Part shown: piece by piece, positions 57,753-64,000 of the stretch
Position numbering within the stretch: position 1 is the first letter of the stretch
Layout of the letters: each line of letters starts with the position of its first letter
From: Tipula vernalis
Lineage: Eukaryota > Arthropoda > Insecta > Diptera > Tipulidae
DNA: 64,000 nt
Assembly (NCBI GenBank): GCA_958295665.1
Contig: OY282558.1
Span: forward strand, 333,161,106 to 333,225,105
Direction of reading: 5' to 3'
Program-made: the position numbers and the translations under genes
The notes under the pieces: generated by a model
The model's database searches: none
What the model was told of the DNA's origin: nothing
Seen by the model: only the letters and a program-made list of their open reading frames with translations

Positions 57753-57845
57753 ATTCACGGAAATTCCTGTAAAGACAAAGGTAACAATAAAACGGAAGCC
57801 AATTTCTAGAATAATAAAATATTGTATAGTGTATAGCGTATAGCG

Positions 57846-59700
57846 TTGAAACTTAAAACGATATCCACAACTGATCCGCGAATCCAGGCAGAGGTAAAAA
57901 TAGGAAACATCAAAATGTATGGCTTGTTAGATAGCGGCGTGTGTGTACCTGTAAGTGTGTTGGGAAAAGGTTCTACGGAATTTTTGGCATCAAATAATCT
58001 TGTCAAACAAAATCGAACGATATATCTGGTTGCCGATAAGTTTTCTCAATAAAACAGGAAATATTAAGTTTTGCGTAGTACCAACCCTTCATACACCATT
58101 ATAACTTTTGGCTTAATTAATAATTTTTCTATAAATCAAATCACTGATAATCTCGTTCAAGAAAAATCCGATGTACCCAAATTAAGCACAGAGGATCAAT
58201 TGAAGTTAGACAAAATTATAGCGCAAATTCAATCATTTAGTAAAAACGGACTCAGCAGAACAAATTTACATAAACATGTAATTGAAAATGAAGAGAAAAT
58301 CAAACCCATTAAGCAAAGGCACTATCCAGTGTTACCAGCAATTCAAAAAGAGTTGAATGAAGAAATAGATTGAATGCTAAAACAAGACGTTATTGACGTT
58401 AGCAAGAGGGCATGGAGTTCCCCCAAGACTGTTGTCAAAAAGGGTAACGGTAAGAGCCGGTTATGGTTAGATGGGCGAAAATTGAATGCAGTAACCATCA
58501 AAGACGCCTTCCCATTGCCGTTAATTGACGGACTATTACAACGACTTACTGAGATAAAGTGCATTACTGGACTGGCCTTGACCGCGAATAAGACTTTATC
58601 AATTCAAAGTGATACCGTTTGGTTTGTGTAACGTAGCCCAATCAATGTGCCGCCTGATGGACAAAGTAATCCCTCATGAGTTACACGACCGAATATCCGT
58701 TTGTTTAGATGATTTGCTCATCATCAGCGGTACATTGAAGGATCACTTTGAACTGTTAGAGTTGGTCTCCAACTTACTACGGAGATATTACGGACTAACT
58801 CCCAACATCGAGAAAAGCAAGTTTGTTACGCGCGAAAAAGATATCTTGGATATTTGATAGGCGAAAATGGTCTAAAACCTGACTTATCCAAAATTGCCGA
58901 TACAATAAATTTACCTGCACAAACCAATACCAAACAAACAGGACGTATCCTAGGAATGGCAGGCTGATACAGGACATTTATTATAAAGTACTCGGACGTT
59001 TCGGCACCAATTAATTGATTGAAAAAAAGGGAAATTTCTATGGACCGAAAAAGCTCAAAAATCATTCGAATGATTAAAAAATTTGCTGACTACCGCACCT
59101 GTTTTAGTAAATCCATCATATGGTCAACCATTCCCTATTCGGTGTGATGCCAGTACTGAAGGGGTCGGGGCCGTCTTATTTCAGCCCGATTCTGATAGTT
59201 ACGAATGGTCAATCTCAATTATGTCCAATGTGCCTGAGACTATACACTATGATGATGGTAGCCGGTTCGAAAGTGCAGAACACAAAGAATTATTAATGCT
59301 TCGGCGAGGGTTAATTGGTCAATTATTTGTGCAAACGTTCTTATATAAAAGATAAACATAGCCAATGGGACAAATATTTAAACGAAATTGCGATTGCTTT
59401 ACGGAATGGAGTACATAACACAATCAAAAAATATGCAAACGAGTGTAAGTTATTAAGATATTTTGGTAGTATTTCGGAGGTAGAAATCATGTTACCATTA
59501 CCCTCAAGGCTAGCCATTATACATGGTAAAGCCCGAGATGATATCAGACATGCATACGAGAAAAGTGCACAACGCTACAATTTGCGTACACGATAAATTG
59601 ATTTCAAAATTGACCAACCTGTATTTGTTAGAGCCCAAAATAAATTTTGCGCGAAGTTCGCACCACAATTTATTAACGGCATAATTCATAGGAACATATA
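57846..59700 (+). pseudogene. Ty3/gypsy pol relic (protease, reverse transcriptase, RNase H, integrase end)
   Basis: Domain order is that of Ty3/gypsy. An aspartic protease comes first, with LLDSG at about 57930. Reverse transcriptase covers 58071-58857, with AWSSPKTVVKKGNGKSRL, a gap where the first catalytic-Asp motif should be, FGLCNVAQSMCRLMDKVI, and CLDDLLI, a variant of the YLDD active site. RNase H starts at 59083 (TAPVLVNPSYGQPFPIRCDA, ending in the catalytic Asp of RCDAS). Near 59340-59700 is only the C-terminal part of an integrase (SQWDKYLNEIAIALRN, AKFAPQFINGIIHRN). The catalytic core of the integrase and part of the reverse transcriptase are missing, and stops separate the pieces. 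No LTRs were found on either side. No envelope gene seen. Confidence 0.85.
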
Positions 59701-60016
59701 CGGACCGTAAATTATGAAATCAAAGAAAATTTGGGTAAGGATATCCGTTTATAATACCAGCCACCTTGTTTCCTTGTAGGCTCATATTTAATCCAATGCA
59801 TTCTGATATTTTTAGTTTCTTCTGTCCAATCACGTCTTCTTGGTCATTACAATCTGTCCTGTTACGGCTGTATTGGTGATAACATGATAAGCATAATAAC
59901 AGAAACAAAAACAAAATATGTTATTGTTGCTTTCAGTCAATGACCTTCCGATTTTGTTTTGTTTACGTTTTTTTTTACTACCTGCCAATAATTTGGAATT
60001 TTGTTCCATATCATCA
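59701..60016. other. Spacer
   Basis: No feature recognised. Confidence 0.3.
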
Positions 60017-60260
60017 GCCTAACCGTGAATTAACGTAACTGACATTTTCTCGAAAACTCATCTCTGATACTAAAATGTTCGTCGTGAGAAACTGCACCTG
60101 AATTCCTGCACCCACGTTAATTGACTGTTAGGACGACATCGCCGTGCTAACGGTGAACCAACGCGGGTGGAAAATTCAGACAGAGTTTCTCATGACGAAA
60201 CATTTAGTACCAATAAAGAACTTTCGAAAAAATATCAGATACGTTAATTCACAGTTAGGC
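60017..60260. mobile_element. 244-bp palindromic (MITE-like) element
   Basis: gcctaaccgtgaattaacgt (60017) is matched inverted by the block ending gcctaac (60260). The arms continue for about 105 bases at roughly 80% (cgaaaactcat..., atgttcgtcgtgagaaact against agtttctcatgacgaaacat). Non-coding. Confidence 0.75.
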
Positions 60261-61819
60261 CGACGATATACTCCATATACTTCCATATTGCTTATGTATT
60301 GTTGGTGAATGCAATATATGGACGATGTACTACATTGATTATTGAGGTAGTAGGCAAAATGATAATAATTCAATTGGTTCAAGTTAAGCACACAAGTATG
60401 ATTTTGGTACAGCTAAGCAAAATATTCGTGTGGCGGATAATTATTGAACGCGTACCTGGGGCCACACACACGTCAGAGTTGCTCAATAAATTGAAGTCAG
60501 CTTCAAAGAGATGTAGGTAAGGTTGCTTATACGATACTTAGGGAGCAGCAACTTGCATTTCCACATCTTCTTTTTAGGTGTTTCCCACTTTATAGCAATC
60601 GTAATCTCTCATTGCCTCAGGTGACGTGAAAGGGTGTATCCGACCGACGTAAAAATAACTTAAGGATAACCTATTTAGGGTACTTTCAATGATTTTACCA
60701 TCTTAAGTTACGATTGATTTTCCTCCTTCTTTCTCTCAACGATTGGTTTATTGAATAAATCAATAATTAGAAGAAAAGTTTCCAAATTTCGAAATCGTTT
60801 ATTGAAAAGTTATTTCCGGTAAATAGCCAACTCTAGCATCGATTCAAGAATGGCTGGTTTTTGGGCACTTTCCATGAGCACTGTAGTGCCGATCGAAATG
60901 TTGACAATTCTCTCTGTCAATTTCTTGTTCGATCGGCAAGAACTTAGGACTAATGATGTACACCTGCTTTTCGGAGGACTTGGCAATCTGATGTCGCCGA
61001 ATTTCCAAATAGCACGTTCAGGAAACCTTTCATCCAAAATGGTAATTGTTTAACCGGCTATGTTTTCAAGATTAAAAATAATTTCAAAGAATTATGCAGT
61101 CTCGATCATCAGCTTTAGCTTCATACTTTCTTTTTTTTTTTTTTTGTTTAATTTCATAAAGAAATATCAAGCCTTTATACAAAAACTAACCAACATTAGA
61201 AATTTCATTGAACAATAAACGCTGTTTAAACTATTAAATTTGATTCCTGTAAAATTTTGAAAATGGTTTATGGGACAAAGTCGAAATCACATGACAAAAT
61301 ATCTACTAGCTGCTTTGCTCTGGTATTTTTTGTGATTTTACAAAAATAAAACATTTGAATATGTTAATAGTTGAGCATACATTGAGTAATTTGTTTGAAT
61401 AAAAAAAATTGTACCACCGACTAAATTCATAGAATTTAGAGATTTCTACGTCTACGTGGCCATACATATCCAATTGTGATGAATATTATTACATTACACA
61501 GAAAACAGAATTTTGGCCAAATAAGCACCGATTGTACGATTTAAAAAATATTGTTGACGACATTTTCGAATAATTGCCTGGCTAAGTTCCAGTTTATATC
61601 ATAAAAGTGATTCAATTGTGATGATCTTCAAAATTTCTAAATTTTATGAAATTTAGTAAGGCTCACCACAATAGCTAGCTATCAGAAAAATAGAAGTGCG
61701 ATACAATTGGACAACGGGATAATCAGATAAGAATTATGAAACCTTAAAAATTATGTAATAAACTAAAATCACTTTTTAAAGAAGTTAAGAATGAGTCAAT
61801 CAATAGATATATAGACTTA
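60261..61819. other. Stretch without recognised genes
   Basis: Short frames at 60299-60520, 60810-61037 (minus) and 60850-61053 are not recognised. A T run lies at 61131-61145. Confidence 0.4.
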
Positions 61820-62432
61820 AACACCCAATACTCGCTTTGAAAGCAAAACAAAACCTAAAGTTTGAATACCTCCAATTAAGAAACCTAACGGTCCCCGGGC
61901 CCTTAATGCTAAAAGAAAGGCTGATGTTTTTGGGGAGCATCTCGAGGAAATCTTCCAACGTCTTCCCAATCTTCCAATGTCTTCCCAAACAAATTGATGA
62001 TGAAAATATAACACCCGATTGAAGCTACATGAATTAAAAGAAAGAATACAATCTAACCTAAATTCTAGAAAAGTACCGGGATATAAATTGATCACAGGGC
62101 AAATCATCAAAATCTTGCCAGAGAAAAATACGAAAATTACTACTTATAATCAATTCATCATTCTAGTTGAAATATGTTTCAGGTCAACGGAAAGTTGCAG
62201 AAGTAAAAATGATAGCTAAACCAGGCAATCCGCCTAATGACAAAAGACCTTACTTATATGCCAATTTCGCTACTGCTAACGTTGTCTAAGATGTATGAAA
62301 AATTACTACTTCAAAATTAAGCCATTATTAGAGGGGAGAAATCTCATTCGATCACATCAATTTGGATTCCAAGAAAAGCACGCCACTATTGAACAGGTGC
62401 ACAGAATCACAAACAAAATTGAAGCCGCACTG
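61820..62432 (+). pseudogene. Jockey-type LINE reverse transcriptase, 5' part of relic
   Basis: Fragments in order: PPIKKPNGPRALN, RKADVFGEHLEEIFQRLPNL, LHELKERIQSNLNSRKVPGY, KLITGQIIKILPEKN, VKMIAKPGNPPNDKRP, and MYEKLLLQ-, SHQFGFQEKHATIEQVHR- and TNKIEAAL-like pieces in alternating frames. This is the fingers/early palm of a Jockey-family reverse transcriptase (...KAPGYDLITG...MIPKPGKPP...YRPISLLP...FGFRxxHxTxEQVHR). Many frameshifts. The frame is split at 62432 by an inserted element and resumes at 63636. Confidence 0.85.
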
Positions 62433-63638
62433 GGGTGCGATTCCGGTTCGATGATATGATAATGAAAAAAACAAAATATCATCGAATTTTTCAATTGTTT
62501 TTGTCATTTTGATTTCGTCTTTGCTTTTTATCATTTTAGTCTATTTTATCATCAACATATCGAAAGCGATTCTGGTTAGATGATAATCAAAAATGATAAA
62601 ATTATCATTCATGAAAGAGAGTTTCCTCTCTTGATAATATTAAATATTTGTTAATTGGTTTCGTTTTCCAAAAAAATGGTTTTGAGCATGCGCACTGCTT
62701 ATTAAAATTTTATCAAGAGAGTTTCTCTCTTTGCAATAGTAAATATTCATATTAGTTTCCAAAAAAATCATTTTGAGCATGTGCATTGAAATTTTATCTA
62801 GGCAATCGTAAATATTCAGGTTCTCATTATATCGGATATGAAATAACAACCCAAAAATTCTTTAAAATTTCAATTTTCTTAGAGATTTATTTTAAAAATG
62901 TTCTGGAAAATGGACATTTCGTTTTAAAATTACAATGGAAATTGCCATTTTCCAGAATATTTCAAAGTTAAATCTTCGTTCTCTATTAATTATTGTTTTT
63001 AATTTTTAGTAAATCACTAAAACATTAACACTATTTAAATATTATTATCTTAGAAAATTATTTTTACTACCAAAATGTTGTAAATTCGAAAAGTACACTA
63101 GTATAAATTGTCTGCATTAAATTATATATCCACATTTACCAACGTTAACTAGTAAATGTGCACATTATCCAAATGTAGTAGGTAAATGTAGATTGAAATC
63201 ACATTATGCAAAACACTAAAATCGGTTCACACTTGTTTTTAAGAAAATAAATTTTGGATTAATCGTTTAGTATTCTCCGATTAATCAATCAATTTTAAAC
63301 GGTCGATTAATCGATTAATCTAACTACGTTCTACTAAAAGCACGAATGGGCGAGCAAAATAATTTTTATCATCGGTCATAAAGACTTTTCAGCGACAAAA
63401 ACAAAATGAAAAAATATTAATTTTTTTCACCAATTTTGACATAAGTATATCATACATCGTCAAACCGGAATCGCCATTTGTATTTTATCGATGATAATTA
63501 CATCATTTTTGATTATCATCGAACCAGAATCGCTTTATACTATGTTGATGGTAAAATAAAATGATAAAAGCAAATGAAAAATCCGATGATATTTTTGTTT
63601 TTTCATTATCATATCATCGAACCAGAATCGGACCCCTG
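62430..63638. mobile_element. 1.2-kb inverted-repeat element inside the Jockey relic, with CTG duplication
   Basis: The element is 62433-63635, flanked by CTG at 62430-62432 and 63636-63638. The left end gggtgcgattccggttcgat and the right end (inverted) gggtccgattctggttcgat are alike over about 60 bases. A second matching block lies further in (agcgattctggttagatgat near 62570 and its inverse near 63505-63540), so each arm spans about 170 bases. The centre has two tandem units of about 95 bases (aaaaaaatggttttgagcat; aaaaaaatcattttgagcat). It has no transposase, so it is non-autonomous. GGG ends with a CWG target site fit some PIF/Harbinger groups. Confidence 0.85.
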
Positions 63639-64000
63639 AAAAGAAAAAAAATATAGTCCAGTATTTTTGTAAATGTGGCACAATATGGGTGATTGCTAAA
63701 TGCAACGTAGGGTTTTGAAACCAAGTTTGAATCTACTTTGTACCAACACCAAGAGAAGAAACTTTGTAATAGTTTTGCTCATGCGATAGCGATCATGACA
63801 ATATGAGATAATACCGAAGGGGCAATCAGAAAATTACGGAGAATCGATAATGAGGTTTGTAACTGGACAAAATGATGGCTCAATGAAACAAACTCCATTT
63901 ATGTCAACTTCTCTAACCGGAAAGTTAAACGGATTCCAACAGAAATTAATTCAAAACAGGTTCCTTATGTCAACACAGCCAAATATTTAAGGATAACTGT
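63636..64000 (+). pseudogene. Jockey-type LINE reverse transcriptase, continuation
   Basis: After the insertion: KKKYSPVF (usual ...KKYCPAVFLDVxQAFDRVWH), degraded palm, then TEGAIRKLRRIDNEVCNWTK, WWLNETNSIYVNFSNRKVKR and IPTEINSKQVPYVNTAKYLR. This equals the thumb region (...WxxxWxxxxNxxKSxxVxFTxxKx...PYxxxxKYLGxxxD). The relic continues beyond the end of the window. Confidence 0.85.

Noticed and set aside
58343..59065. Minus-strand frames opposite the gypsy pol relic
   Set aside because: They mirror conserved reverse-transcriptase codons on the other strand.

Overview
This is eukaryotic, AT-rich DNA with short GT-AG introns. The protein families point to an insect, or at least an arthropod: PIF/Harbinger, piggyBac, Tc1/mariner, pogo, Jockey-type LINEs, Ty3/gypsy and a tRNA-derived SINE. 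I find no convincing single-copy host gene, ribosomal RNA, functional tRNA gene or CRISPR array. The window reads as a repeat-dense intergenic block, built by successive insertion of mobile elements into older mobile elements. The species cannot be told from the sequence.

Region 1-10.2 kb. It opens with a decayed copy (365-1368) of a transposase-like family I cannot name securely. A Tc1 relic follows and appears to be split in two (2640-2911 and 9943-10200) by 7 kb of later DNA flanked by a 23-24 bp duplication. Inside those 7 kb are nested MITEs (3827-4452), another MITE (4511-4769), a PIF/Harbinger element (5689-8600), two copies of a 3'-end-like repeat and a pogo-type MITE. The Harbinger element is the best-preserved thing in the window. 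Both genes, a Myb/SANT-like protein and a four-exon DDE transposase, splice into open frames without damage.

Region 10-20 kb. Two diverged arms in opposite orientation (about 11710-12165 and 16105-16560) enclose a broken C2H2-finger gene with a real-looking 3' intron and the N-terminus of a mariner-type transposase. An isolated MADF-like exon lies at 19219-19450.

Region 20-37 kb. A foldback element (21103-21797) abuts a piggyBac gene on the minus strand (21982-24045). The middle of that gene, including the first catalytic aspartate, has been replaced by 57 exact 7-bp units. Several long palindromes follow (25275-25452, 27785-27986, 35601-35993, 36835-37720), with mariner and LINE relics. A 109-bp satellite array has been invaded by a SINE.

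Region 38-53 kb. A second copy of the unnamed family (38440-40420) is interrupted by a 5'-truncated LINE with a CCTAA tail. Then come a pogo relic, a second SINE, a MITE, two solo LTRs of one family in opposite orientation (44257-44715 and 52141-52563), a second piggyBac (45238-47508, with a recognisable TTAA end), a LINE tail and a third piggyBac relic (49225-50400).

Region 56-64 kb. A LINE relic on the minus strand is followed by a Ty3/gypsy gag-pol relic (57076-59700), a palindrome, and a Jockey-type reverse transcriptase. The last is split by a 1.2-kb inverted-repeat element with a CTG target duplication and runs off the window. Apart from the Harbinger pair, almost every coding remnant carries stops or frameshifts.
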